Positions 10,801 to 18,800 of a stretch of DNA of 34,859 bases are shown piece after piece (position 1 is the first letter of the stretch; each line of letters begins with the position of its first letter). The position numbers were made by a program, and so were the translations under genes. The DNA comes from a virus: IMG/VR virus record IMGVR_UViG_3300006752_000094, positions 1-34,859 of that record; one strand, 5' to 3'. The notes under the pieces are model-generated. The model worked only from the letters and a program-made list of their open reading frames with translations, was not told the DNA's origin and ran no database searches.

Positions 10801-10810
10801 ATTCAAACAT
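1850..10810 (-). CDS. Giant multidomain virion/ejection (polyvalent) protein with metallopeptidase motif and kinase-in-HAD module
   Basis: 2986 residues. A short N-terminal region rich in Glu/Lys is followed by a long helical part with Gly/Ala-rich hydrophobic stretches at about 537-665. A zinc-metallopeptidase motif HELGH lies at 876-880. Near the middle of the C-terminal half is HAD motif I (DFDDT, 1948-1952), then a P-loop GGPGAGKT (1985-1992) with a candidate catalytic Asp2011 and an Arg-rich lid (about 2080-2095). HAD motif II (LTARP, 2228-2232) and motif IV (FADDA, D2285/D2286) follow. A kinase domain is thus nested in a HAD phosphatase. A conserved-looking C-terminal region has a hydrophobic stretch (about 2773-2807) and a very basic tail. 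It follows two smaller internal-type proteins, as T7 gp16 follows gp14 and gp15, so I infer a cargo protein injected with DNA. A transglycosylase motif and RNA polymerase motifs were not seen. Confidence 0.85.
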   Translation of the reverse strand: MFEYEGNEYSLEEIKLAASNLNMELDEYILKYGIKEKGKTEGVAEEDATVTPQPEIASENMGLEQENGSLDLEKIDLDTYLTLDPQVKMNVPYEVRTRLNKERKQKDLQTRKEKAASTEEAKLFKDMTNDFFSNPSLYENVQDKGFFGKLLTKINFPNVPWGEDITAEDIEAKGRKEGTVSELNKNPEYREEIIEGLKSRFEQQYPGTELPDVLAIDNFVDNAINKKINEERNIISTKRQEAREQDENVVEVFKEGSDIYMAKGIVSEKEIPAINISNEILELEEQKANSIEQNPALDIKIKAKQKQQEDLLKQINEDYTSFFDISTGERLTATEKQAREDAGEEDTMIDKSKKLTALERFYSSQPREKLKTQYYGNISDIKNLEQEYKDIWNIVAAEYTDDYEKTKDLNFFKNLSNREKAREALKYMSDEQRDRAKKQLSFIDEDMSTSLLEAEALKTTLLLNRDPASIKQDFGDVLVRGAETMMSAYFDESDLALDFGTSKRKELDVLEKTLNNAGIEVSKEQKENFERGASMELFEATTGLAAELPKFALANKAAGLAGITARMNTLLKSKNLGQKALGYLLGTGLEEAKFQAVTGGEAETGAGAFFFLGGAAANKLMPFRFSGKAAALNPAIEKLVLPGVGGAVASETALFGEGLIKAAEGNVDFDLYMNEHFGEDAKVMRRFAINAANFALIGTGKLKGVDFKSMSSKYELLDKLKNDVVAGNLTDQQMKQKQNSIDALTRDIAISERSYDNLVMSDQLENKANAEKALAEGNLTFIEKRQAKKAISRANANIDRIRRKVNTFKTNVEKSRIMVGNKKLEVIVTENGKDAQGNELIKSDSKAEYVSFDKDGGAVNAIVVNISKMRPGVQGHELGHAYFKAAFDANPKAAEALKNKIETQVEPILNPFFKEATGSTFKEFLNKTYEKELTAEEYIFNVVEQLSKPKFKNALLKQGVLPGLKRAINSTSNAMGLGFKEKDLRTAGDVLEFLSSIEDIAKRGSATALKKKFDQFRDVKVDGNKLFDIEGVEITPERVEKAKASKELETSASKLAEKYQNNKESMTPKELTDFKDQYVRLGVEAVSRWAAKKGVPVSAIKGNPEIAGKVLDQFESIIRNYKPVNPRTSEKVELSTYMQKPLGLRVGPKIVEEYSRKLETTSTDTEFAKQLVDQTTPEVLAERKAKEEAEAKDLVDVRDFTPVKIKRELIEESVKLKPETASTLTYKTAANEYSPKVVEALLNMPYERATGKSTLNYGKEGAAEVSRMQGLFRNVQEFKKFMEVVPEYNVAGPEATLKTLEGQEKIIDVSPDAKGYATGLSNKLLKIMYDKVNVKIPGISSPSGRGLGKTSQPQVWRLKPEFRKPSIETLRKLQQDIGITPAGELSIPMKAANRTKFGTLLQGLTKLYVDNVANKVIRSKIEESGIKTAKGTEQIIGDIAAGTSKRMASKEIEAKVNKFKPSFLKNKKDIKMYEEGEFDFYNSIASGMKVEKAFNTSFDKNFLTAKNGKPLKAKNDLIKSIEWITGEYNQAVKNLSKNVKPEPVQRFLYEQVSEQRANENLKSMLGLDSKSLNFDSPEQVYSTVDRYKTIYEKAAKKSEQDLIDLAAFTIKHMVSNAKTGSGLNKWVKTDAGWVLETTGKGGGKRQGLFGTPEDFIGVLVEPYLKNPESLKIVRTGPTRKFQYLEYDGKRLNVDRAPQSADATTKAIKEIKETGEISAKTLEKSLDYANKNRDLFLDFLDAVKEGGKNDVGMFLSNSTATMENFLRAAANLNSFALQKGNFNPKEYRYEHNPPANVMKVYAVDYVNGKISRSDFKKILDKYNASIIPETMDNIVNEKYQSSIPLGGIENTWKRYYNLSHYGRNMSELTLYERQANGTYVKTKKGAGFEQAYKDAQTAIKSNTSSRASKEFFEKPKSVAESVENLEMLDKALNVAKNPKSPVRKIRVFDFDDTLAKSNSKVNYTVPNIEGGFSQGANKYKAIFMVGGPGAGKTNIGKGLQLGRRGFKVVNQDIALEAMKEESGLPAKESDYTAEQRSMRSKLGAAARKAAVAKFDKYAKNGDGMVIDGTGASYNATMKKVKQLEDAGFEVHMVVANTPLETAISRNKARVERSLPDFVVRKTWEQVQESAKRYREEFGDKLYEIETTDIGFGEALPERFLQKVYSGITRNKVGKINASEFAKQSDLLENQGAKFDFKEFSKVVEGEKGPLFSVAEKIAAARGTEDVFILTARPPESAVEIQKFMKESGIDIPLKNITGLGDGTAKAKAKWILGKAGEGYNDFYFADDAVKNVEAVKQVLSQIDVKSKVQQAIRASKDIDLSKTFNQYLEAKTGIGADKKYARVKGEVAGKGKGKFNFFVPYSANDFTGLLYTTLAKGKKGEAQMQFYKQNILDPYAKAMSNISRDRVALMNDYSALKKQLSLVPKTLRKKLPGEPFTQEQAVRVNIWAKQGIEVPGLSKADLKTLNEFVEKSPELSAFSEQIVNILKGDQYAKPGKNWVTGTITTDMIQTLNTTKRAKYLELWKQNVEEIFSEQNLNKLEASFGSNYRKTLQKTLKRMETGRNRTFGSDTFAGRATDWLTGSIGVTMFFNTRSAVLQTISAVNYLNFKDNNIFAATRAFANQKQYWKDWKMLMNSDFLVERRSGLKMNVNEADIANMAKEGGVKGVINKLLQFGFTPTQAADSLAIATGGATYYRNRVRKYVKEGMNKVAAEKKALQDWREISEENQQSSRPDRISEQQASSLGRVVLAFANTPMQYNRIMKKAFMDLKDGRGSKKENISKILYYGAVQNIIFNALQQGLFALAFDDEENEDQEKKRYIKVANGMADSILRGSGYIGAIASVLKNTAIKLDSELEKKQPKIDTVLITELLKISPPLSAKVSRIQQAARSVMWDKKEMKQKGFSLDNPAYLAAAQVISATTNAPLDQVIKKVDDIDAALFEDMEEWQRIALIAGWSKWDIGLKEKKKTKTSSKLLRPRTRKLKTLKLK

Positions 10811-10819
10811 AATTTAATT

Positions 10820-12160
10820 TTATTGATTTAAACCAGGTAGACCTTTTTTGGTCATAATTCTTTTTTCTCCTCTTTTTTGTCTTTTATTGTCGAGGTATAT
10901 AGGTATTTGTTCAGCAACTAAGTCTGTTATTGAGTCAGAACCGTATTTAACGTAGTCCATTTGAACAGCTAATCTAGCAATGTCTTCCGCTCTATTCATG
11001 TCAAAAGACCGAGCCTCCTCTTCATCGCCTATAGTTATAATTTTACCCTCTACAGAAACACCTTGATCTCCGTAATACTGTCTTATTGTTGACATTGTGT
11101 TTTTTAATAAACCATCAACTACAGTTGTAGTTCTATTTTTTATTCTTTGTTTTTTATCTAACCTAGTTATCTCTGTTTGAGTGGGTTTATCAGTGTCAGA
11201 TTTAAACTGTTGGTCTATTTGTTTTCTACGTAAATAAGCAGCTTCTTTTGACTCTATTCCTTGTTGCTCTTTTTGCTCTTCTAAATTAGAATACTCTAAC
11301 GCAACATCAGATAAACCAGTGGCTAATCTATTAACCACAGCATCTACTAACTCAGATTCTTTACCTTCATCAAAAAGACTATCATCAAAATCAATAAAAT
11401 ACTCAGCTCTTATACCAGGTATTATATTGTTTTCCTTAACAACCATTTTAGCTACTTCAGGAGTAATCACAGCTTTTAAATCGTCTCTATAAGCTCTAGC
11501 TTCGTTTTTAGTTAAAGGTCTTTTTAATTTTTCTATTTTATCTGTCTCTTCTTTAATCAAAGTACCAACGGCTTTGCCTTTATCGTTTGTTATTAGCTCT
11601 GGAACTTCAGTTATACCACCGTAAGATATACCACCGTCAACACCAACTGATAAATCACCAGTGTAATAATTATTAGCGTTAGTTAAGTTATCTTCATTTA
11701 TAATAGAGTACTTGCCAGCTTTTGTATTATCAGCCCAATCAAGTTTATTTGTTTTATATACTTTTAAATTATTAGTTAAATTAACAAATCTATTATTTAT
11801 AGAATTTAATTCACCAGATAACTGCATGTACAGTTCAGGGTCGTCAGAGGCAGATACTCTAGCTAATTGACTAGCTATATCAGAATACTCTTTTTTCCAA
11901 CCAAAAGCTTTTGTTGCTATTTCTTTTTGCTCTTGAGGATTTAAACCTGCTATATCTATGTCTTCTACCCCTTCTAAAAGCTTAATCATTTTAGCGTCTT
12001 CAGAAGCTTTCTTTTTTTGATCAGCTTCTAATTTAGCTTTACGCTGCTCCATCAAAGGGCTATACGTTGACTCAAAACCTTTTGAAAAAGCTCCAAAGTA
12101 ATCCACTACTGGTCCTGCAGCTACAGCTGCGCCTCTTATTAATGCTTCGTTTACTGCCAT
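10820..12160 (-). CDS. Putative internal virion (ejection) protein
   Basis: 446 residues, largely charged and helical, with Lys/Glu/Gln-rich stretches and no enzymatic motif that I can identify. The N-terminus (about residues 1-25) is Ala/Gly-rich and mildly hydrophobic. It lies between a Gln/Ala-rich 211-residue protein and the 2986-residue giant, separated by gaps of 14 and 9 bases. This small-medium-large series downstream of the tail genes resembles the ejection-protein cassette of T7-like and P22-like phages. The assignment rests on context and composition, not on homology. An isolated DFDDS sequence in it resembles HAD motif I, but no other HAD motif follows. Confidence 0.65.
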   Translation of the reverse strand: MAVNEALIRGAAVAAGPVVDYFGAFSKGFESTYSPLMEQRKAKLEADQKKKASEDAKMIKLLEGVEDIDIAGLNPQEQKEIATKAFGWKKEYSDIASQLARVSASDDPELYMQLSGELNSINNRFVNLTNNLKVYKTNKLDWADNTKAGKYSIINEDNLTNANNYYTGDLSVGVDGGISYGGITEVPELITNDKGKAVGTLIKEETDKIEKLKRPLTKNEARAYRDDLKAVITPEVAKMVVKENNIIPGIRAEYFIDFDDSLFDEGKESELVDAVVNRLATGLSDVALEYSNLEEQKEQQGIESKEAAYLRRKQIDQQFKSDTDKPTQTEITRLDKKQRIKNRTTTVVDGLLKNTMSTIRQYYGDQGVSVEGKIITIGDEEEARSFDMNRAEDIARLAVQMDYVKYGSDSITDLVAEQIPIYLDNKRQKRGEKRIMTKKGLPGLNQ

Positions 12161-12174
12161 TTTTTATTATTATT

Positions 12175-12810
12175 TTATTTTGCTCCAGCACCACCGCTGC
12201 CTCCAAACATACCTGAACCAGCAACAGCACCACCAATAGCTCCAATGCCACCAATTATAGACTGTGTAGCAGCCGCTCTAGCTTGTTTAGCAGCTCCTAA
12301 TCTTTGCTGTGACATACCTAGCAATGTACCTGTTTTTTCATACTCTAGGCTCCTTGCTTGAGTAGCTCCTTGAGCTTCTAGCTCTTGTAGTCTTTGAGCT
12401 GACTGTGCTTGTAGCATTTGATTCTGTTGCTCTTGCTGACCTATACTAGCAGAAGCTTGTTGAGCCGCTTGCATCTGCTGTCCAGCTAGTGATTGCGCTA
12501 ATGCTGCTATACCAGATCCTCCAGCCGCACCTTGCAAACCAGTCATAGTACTGGCTAATGCTTGCTGTTGCGCTTGTTGAGTGAACTGAGCTTGCTGTTG
12601 ATTAACAGTCAAATCCTCCATGGTGTTTTCCATACCGGCATAAAGATTTGAAGTATCTAATTGGGCATATGCAGCTTTATTCATAGCCATCTCTCTTTTA
12701 GCTGCTTTTTCTTCTCGCCTTCTCTTACGGCTACCTATGATACCTCCGGCTATACCGGCGACGCCTTTTATTGCTCCTCCAACAAGGGCTGCTGTGCCAA
12801 TTCCTGCCAT
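12175..12810 (-). CDS. Gln/Ala-rich internal virion protein (gp14-like by composition)
   Basis: 211 residues. A Gly/Ala-rich hydrophobic N-terminus (about 1-25) is followed by a basic SRKRRREEK cluster, a long Gln/Ala-rich helical centre and a Gly-rich hydrophobic C-terminus (about 184-211). Hydrophobic glycine-rich ends around a soluble helical core fit a protein that inserts into the host envelope during DNA ejection. The start at 12810 gives the conserved-looking N-terminus and means a 43-base overlap with the preceding gene. A later Met at about residue 41 would lose the hydrophobic segment. The function is inferred from composition and from its place ahead of two larger putative ejection proteins. 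Confidence 0.68.
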   Translation of the reverse strand: MAGIGTAALVGGAIKGVAGIAGGIIGSRKRRREEKAAKREMAMNKAAYAQLDTSNLYAGMENTMEDLTVNQQQAQFTQQAQQQALASTMTGLQGAAGGSGIAALAQSLAGQQMQAAQQASASIGQQEQQNQMLQAQSAQRLQELEAQGATQARSLEYEKTGTLLGMSQQRLGAAKQARAAATQSIIGGIGAIGGAVAGSGMFGGSGGAGAK

Positions 12811-13358
12811 AACTTTTTATTTTTTTCTATTATTTCTTTTGGTAATTCTTTATAGTCATTGGTATATACGTCTAGTTCTGCTTCTTCAAAACTTTTAGCT
12901 TCAGTCTTATATACGCAAGCCCAATGACAATCTTTATGTATATATAAAACTCTTTGAGTTCCTTGTTTTGTATGTATAACATGAGGTCCTTTTATTCTTA
13001 CAACCTCACCATTGTCAGCTAAATAAGAAAGTTCACCTTTTAATAAAAAAGATGGATGGTTTTGCTTGTGAACCATGCTTATAACTAGATGACCTTTAGG
13101 CATGAATATCTGCCTAGTGTACATACCGTTTTCAATATGTTGAATTAAAGGGTATGTTTCTTTCATTTCTTTAGATTGCTCAGTTCCAGCCTCGTGGTGG
13201 ACAGCACCCTCTACATTACTTAAAACTTGTTTTTCAAGTTCTAATATTTTTTCCCAAAGTATACCTCTTGTTTCTGGTACGTTTTTTAAAATTTCTTTTA
13301 AAGGATTTTTTTTATAAATAACGCCTTTTTTATTTGATTTAATTTTATTTTTTGACAT
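12768..13358 (-). CDS. Cupin-like domain phage protein
   Basis: 196 residues. A basic Lys-rich N-terminus (1-20) and helical section precede a beta-rich region at about 80-152 that reads as a single-domain cupin. It runs from QIFMPKG to HKQNHPSFLLKGEL (His97, His101, Glu109 as possible metal ligands), then GPHVIHTKQGTQRV and a final strand with HWACVY. A short helical tail follows. Similar cupin-like proteins are common in phage structural modules, where their role is mostly unknown; they may be structural or bind a small ligand. The 3' end overlaps the next gene by 43 bases in another frame. No Shine-Dalgarno is present; the leader is A/T-rich. Confidence 0.65.
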   Translation of the reverse strand: MSKNKIKSNKKGVIYKKNPLKEILKNVPETRGILWEKILELEKQVLSNVEGAVHHEAGTEQSKEMKETYPLIQHIENGMYTRQIFMPKGHLVISMVHKQNHPSFLLKGELSYLADNGEVVRIKGPHVIHTKQGTQRVLYIHKDCHWACVYKTEAKSFEEAELDVYTNDYKELPKEIIEKNKKLWQELAQQPLLEEQ

Positions 13359-13375
13359 ATAAATATTATTACACG

Positions 13376-13699
13376 TTATTTGCTACTTTCAAACACTTCG
13401 CTACCTACAGAAAACAATTCTGCATACGCCGTAGTGTTATTTCTAAACTGTGCTTCAGCGTAATAACCTTTTAATTGACCAACGTGTGCTCTAGTGTCTT
13501 TTTTGAAAAACACAAAGTCAGCTGTTGTTGGCGGTTGAGATCCGCTTACTATATTTATCGTAAGTATTAAATCTGTTATATCAGTTACTGTTCCAAGTTT
13601 AATTTCTTGAGCTGTATCTATATCTAAATACCAAGCCTCGTCACCAACCTGTAGTGTTACTGGAAAAGGATTATTAAATGTTAGTGTTAAATTAGGCAT
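13376..13699 (-). CDS. Small structural protein, unknown function
   Basis: 107 residues, mostly beta-strand-like. There is a conserved-looking C-terminal section (AHVGQLKGYYAEAQFRN and a tail ending EVFESSK) that I recall from small virion-associated proteins of marine phages. It has no signal peptide and no transmembrane segment. It lies between the large beta-rich tail protein and the cupin-like gene, with 12- and 17-base gaps. A role as a minor virion or tail component is plausible from context only. Confidence 0.62.
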   Translation of the reverse strand: MPNLTLTFNNPFPVTLQVGDEAWYLDIDTAQEIKLGTVTDITDLILTINIVSGSQPPTTADFVFFKKDTRAHVGQLKGYYAEAQFRNNTTAYAELFSVGSEVFESSK

Positions 13700-13711
13700 A
13701 ATTATATGTTT

Positions 13712-15841
13712 TTAAGTACAGTTAGCATCAGGGCAACACAATCTAAGCACGCTCCAAGCTGTTCCAGTTGATCCAGTGGCCCTTAGTGTAGCAAAATCTT
13801 TATCATTATAATCAGTAGCACTATATTGCCACCAAAGTATTTGTTGATATGTATTACTTGCAACTGTCATGTTACTAACAGTATATCCGGTTGCTGTATT
13901 AAATTCAGTTTGCCTAGTGTATGTCCAAGGACTCGTTATATTTGTTCCAATAAATTGATCTACGTCAGCGGCCTCTGTAGCTGAAGGCATTTTGTTTCCT
14001 GTGTTATACGTGCCGAATATGTTGTCAAAAGGACCATCATTAGAAGTTCCAGAACCAGGCACAACATGACTTGTTGTTGCTACTTTATCACCAGTAGTTG
14101 CACTTCCATGGTATATTTCAAACTTATCTGGAACACCTTGCGCATCAACTAAAAACGCAACTAAACCACCAGCTGGATCAAGTGGTATGTCGTAATCGAC
14201 TATGTCATAACCTCCAGAAGAAGACGTAGAAGTACAACTTATAGATGGTATTACATATAAGAATTGATCTATATCTATAGTAAAGTTAGTGGTTAAATCA
14301 CCTATACTGTAAACATCTACAAAGCCTTTTATTGTAGCCGTGCTAGCCCCGGTTATCTCAACGCTAGTAAGTTCAAACTCTATATTAGTACCGTTATTCT
14401 TAACAAATAAAATATCTATATCATTAGCAACACTTATATTTGGACTAACAGATATTTGAGTTGAAGAATCAACGCTTGTAACCTCGTAGTTAAAAGGAGC
14501 TAAGCTAACAGCTTGTTCTTTGATAGAGCTTACGTCATAAGCATTAAACCTATCACCAGCAGTTATACCATCTGTACTACTTAAAGTTATAATACCTCCA
14601 GTGCTAGCTGACGCTGTAGAAGCTATAGTTGTTTGCATTTTTGGTATCAAAGGATATAATTCTCTATCTTCTTCTAAGTATGGATATGATAAACCTATTT
14701 TACTTCCAGAAGGAGCTGTAATATTCCACTCTACAGGAACTTTAACGGGTGTGCCGTAGTTATTAAGCGCGTCTCCTTGGTATTCAACTTGTGTAAATCC
14801 AGTCATTCCTTGAGAGCTTGATCCATTAAAAATCATTTTAGGAGCCGCGTTGTATTGATTAAAATACTCTACAGTGTTATTAATATCAACATCAGCTCCA
14901 GATATAGTAAGAAAATACCTAACAACATCTAAAGACAAGCTTTGTATATCAGGAAAAACAACTTCAACGTCAACATAGCCAGAAGAAGGTATAGAGGTGT
15001 TAGTTGCTAAATTCCATGTGTTTGGACCTGTTTCAAGATTATCATCTGTTAAAACAACGCTAAAAACTGCTCCTTCGTCTCCCCATACTCTCCAAATTTG
15101 CGTTCTACCAACGCTTTCAATATTTGTATCTGTTTTGTAGCAGCCTTCGCTAGAAACGTACCAGCACCATCTTTTTACTTTTGGATTTACAATAGTAAAA
15201 ATCTCAATTCCTTTAATTAAGCGAATAGCTATTTTATCACCAGAAATATTTTCATTTGGATATATATAATTAACGTTGTAAGTAATGCTTGTTAATCTGT
15301 TTTCAGAATCATAAGTTGGTGTTTGAACTATATTGTAATTGCTTTGGTTGCCTTGGATTACTTGCATACCCGCGCCTATATCTAAATAATGATTAGCAGC
15401 TGCAGTGTATGTTTTACTAAATAATAATTCACTTTGCTCAAAAGCGCCTGAATTTGAGTAAGGAGTATTTGTTTCTGTGCTATCACCAGTAACGTTAGTA
15501 CCAACATTAGCTGTGAAAGTACCTGCTATAGTTATTTCATTGACTACCCCTTGGCCTACAACACATAAAGGTATATTTACGTTAGAAGAAGGCATTGTTA
15601 CTCCAGCTGCAAAATTTATAGTACAAATAACATTTGCTCCGCTTTGAGCAAAAGTAACACTACTAACATATGTATTTGAAAAACTAGGATCTATAGAAAA
15701 ATCACTAGCATCAATAGTGAATCCAGATAAAGGCGAAATAGTTAATGTTGCAGAACTAGCACCAACAGCGGTAGCTATATCTGCGTTTTCTTCTATAATA
15801 TATGTTACGTCTGAAAAAGTATAATTATTAATTGTTGGCAT
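13712..15841 (-). CDS. Large beta-rich tail protein (putative appendage or adhesin)
   Basis: 709 residues, dominated by Thr, Ser, Asn, Gly, Val and Ile in short strand-turn patterns, with very few Lys or helical stretches. This is typical of tail spikes, fibres and Ig-like adhesin domains. Several repeated beta domains are probable, but I cannot delimit them by eye. The C-terminus ends in a Cys-containing sequence RLCCPDANCT. It follows the 1685-residue tail hub gene by 11 bases and precedes small structural genes. A role in host contact, or as a tail-tip component attached to the hub, is inferred. No catalytic motif is evident. Confidence 0.65.
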   Translation of the reverse strand: MPTINNYTFSDVTYIIEENADIATAVGASSATLTISPLSGFTIDASDFSIDPSFSNTYVSSVTFAQSGANVICTINFAAGVTMPSSNVNIPLCVVGQGVVNEITIAGTFTANVGTNVTGDSTETNTPYSNSGAFEQSELLFSKTYTAAANHYLDIGAGMQVIQGNQSNYNIVQTPTYDSENRLTSITYNVNYIYPNENISGDKIAIRLIKGIEIFTIVNPKVKRWCWYVSSEGCYKTDTNIESVGRTQIWRVWGDEGAVFSVVLTDDNLETGPNTWNLATNTSIPSSGYVDVEVVFPDIQSLSLDVVRYFLTISGADVDINNTVEYFNQYNAAPKMIFNGSSSQGMTGFTQVEYQGDALNNYGTPVKVPVEWNITAPSGSKIGLSYPYLEEDRELYPLIPKMQTTIASTASASTGGIITLSSTDGITAGDRFNAYDVSSIKEQAVSLAPFNYEVTSVDSSTQISVSPNISVANDIDILFVKNNGTNIEFELTSVEITGASTATIKGFVDVYSIGDLTTNFTIDIDQFLYVIPSISCTSTSSSGGYDIVDYDIPLDPAGGLVAFLVDAQGVPDKFEIYHGSATTGDKVATTSHVVPGSGTSNDGPFDNIFGTYNTGNKMPSATEAADVDQFIGTNITSPWTYTRQTEFNTATGYTVSNMTVASNTYQQILWWQYSATDYNDKDFATLRATGSTGTAWSVLRLCCPDANCT

Positions 15842-15852
15842 ATTTAATTATT

Positions 15853-18800
15853 TTAACATGTTGGAGTTATCGTGTTGTACTGCGTAACTTCCGCTATTAC
15901 ACCATTAGTTAGTTTAATTATTAAAGTGTTATCGTTTAATGCGCCACTTCCTGGCCCATTGTATGGATAATCTGGATCTAATCCGGTTGTAGAAACTCCT
16001 TCACCTAGAAATATATAATATCCAGAGATATAATTTAAAGGTTGTTCTGTTGTAAAATGATACATTTGCGTACCTACATTTAATCCAGCCGAGGAGTGCC
16101 ATTTCATTCCCACGGCCTGAACGCTAGACACTTGAAAAGCATAATTACCATCTACACCTTCATAAAATTCATTTACAGTACAAACAACGTTATTAGCACT
16201 TGTTTCTGGCTGAATATAATAGGTCGTCTGTGGTTTAGTAAGATTAAATTTATACCACATATTAGCCGCTTCGTCCGGCGGACCTGTTACGGGTGTATCA
16301 CCGGTTGAACTACATTCTTCGTCAATAGTTATTATAAAATTATAGTCTTGAGGGTCACATTGAACTATAACCGGTGGTCCAATACCTTCGCCTATAAATT
16401 CGCAATCGTTAAACTGCTTTAATCCTTTTATATAGTTAAACCATTTACCTTCTTTCTTTTCAAACTCTTTAACCTCACCTCCTTCAAGATCTGTTTTAAT
16501 GTAATTTACATACCAACCTGGTTGTTTTTGTTCTACACTATTAGGAATTATTTTATTAAAATTAACTTCAGCTATAGAATATGGTTTAGAACCTCCTTGT
16601 TGGCTGTATTGAAACCTTCTACTTTGAGTTCCGGTGTAGTTTAATGTACTAAATCCTTTTACGGATTGAGGCATTTCATTGAAAACAACATTGAAAGAGC
16701 TATCATATTGTACGCCATAAAAGTTATTAGCCTTGTTAAGAAGCCCGTGTTCCCAAATTCTACCTTGTTTAAAAGTAAAATATCTATTATTTAAACTAAG
16801 GCCACTTTCTTGTATAAATGATTTTCTTGAAGTCCAACCACCTACAGACTCCTTAAATGAAACAGTAGTTTGTGTTATTGGATTTGTTGTATCTGTGTTA
16901 CAGTCAGGGTTTAGTTGATAATCTTGACTCTCGCTAAAAGTGTTTCTCCAAGATTGACTAAGATTATCTAAGGTTACATTGTATATATCTTTATCGTCAT
17001 CATAACTACCTATAATTTTAGTAGAAACTCTTAAGTTATCAGCAAAGAAATCTGACATACCTTTTTCTGCGATGTTAGTTATACCGTCTCTAGATAGCCT
17101 TATAACAGCGCCTCTGTTTTTATCTGTAAAATAAGATCTAAACGCATATTGCGCAAATGATTCTGGATTTTTAGATATACCAAATTCACCAGCATAAGGA
17201 ACTGCTTGACCTAGCACAGCGGTGTTACCAGTTAAATTAACATTTCCGTCAGCGTTGAATAACGCATCTTTATTAGCTAACACTCTAAAACACTTATCTT
17301 CGCAAAGTGTTATTAAATCTGTGTCTCTAGCGTGTAGTTTTTGTATTGTCCCATGTATTGGATTTAAATCCTTTGTTATAGGTAGAGCTTGTATAAACTG
17401 ATTTAACCTGTTTATGCCTGATGTAGAGTTGTATACTTGTGAAAATATGTAACCACTACCTCTTCTTTCTTCCGCGTAAGGATCATCTAGTACTGTAGAA
17501 ACTTTAGGACCTTTATCTATGTAGACGGCATTGTAATCGTCTCTAATTCTATTAGATTCAACGCCTTGACCGTACGAGTAACAGTTAAACCATTCTACTT
17601 GCTGGTTCGTGTTGTTATAATTTGATATAGGCGTAGCGTTAGAGGCTTCATAATAAAGGTCTAAGTCTACAGCTTCTTTAGGTTCTGTTTCAAATATAGC
17701 TGGATTAGGCGATGTTAATAATTTATTGTTGTCAGTACTAACGTTTTCAACTACCTGTATAGAAGGAAGCTTGCTACTCAACACGCTTTGCTGATTCCAC
17801 TCTGGCATCCAAGGGTCATTTATAACTCTATCTAACATTATCATAAATATAACTGTACCATTTTGAGAATCTGTTCTCCAATTGTTACATGAATTATACC
17901 TTTTGTATCTACCACCTCTTGGAACTAGATAAGATAAAGTTTCCATTACGGTGTAAATTTCACTTTGATCACCTTGCTTAGATTGAAATCTTATTTTAGC
18001 ACCCTCCGCTAAAGTACCACCTGTAATTCTTCTTTGTGCCCCTCTATCTGGCGGTGCGTAGCCAACCATGCTGTTTATATAAGTTTGAGTTGTATCAGGT
18101 CTCACGCCTGTGTAAACAAAACCTACGACTCTTCTTCCTCTGGTAGGCGGTGCATAACCTTCACCGTTCCACTGCCTAACAATATCACCAGCACTAAAAC
18201 CGCTTCCAAAAGCAGGTGTAGTACCAGCATAATTCATACTGCTCCATCCAAATATACTGTGTTCTTTATTCCTTGAACTACAACTGTTTTCACTGCACCC
18301 ATCACAACCAGCATCACCGTAGTTAAAAGTTTTATGATAGTTATTCCAACCCCAACTCCAAGTTGTAGTAAAATCTATTTCATCTTTAACGGCGTATCTA
18401 GGCGCTAAAGCTTTAAAAGACTCTATTATATTTGTATCAAACGCAAAGTTTCTATTTATTTTAGCAAAAAACCTACCTTCAAATTCTGGCAGATTTTTCT
18501 TTTGCGGCTCATATATTTTTATAGTAACTGTTGTACCTGAGCTTGTTAAAGGCACTTCTGGTCCTAAAGGCTCTTTTAACACTATTTCATACTCATTGTT
18601 GCTGGTGCCTTTTGTTTTAAAAGAATCTATTTCATAATAATCACTAGTTGTGCCACCTGTTGTTATTCTTAATTTTCTATTGCCAGTAAAACCTTTATGA
18701 AACTCTGGATTAGCGGTGTTTGTAGGCCCGTTAAACTGAAGCGTTATTCTGCCAGGTTCAATTTCATTTGTTAATCCTACGTCATTACCAGCTCTAAAAA

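Noticed and set aside
11379-11393. DFDDS in the 446-residue protein as a second HAD domain
   Set aside because: No motif II, III or IV follows; it lies in a charged helical context, so it is probably chance.
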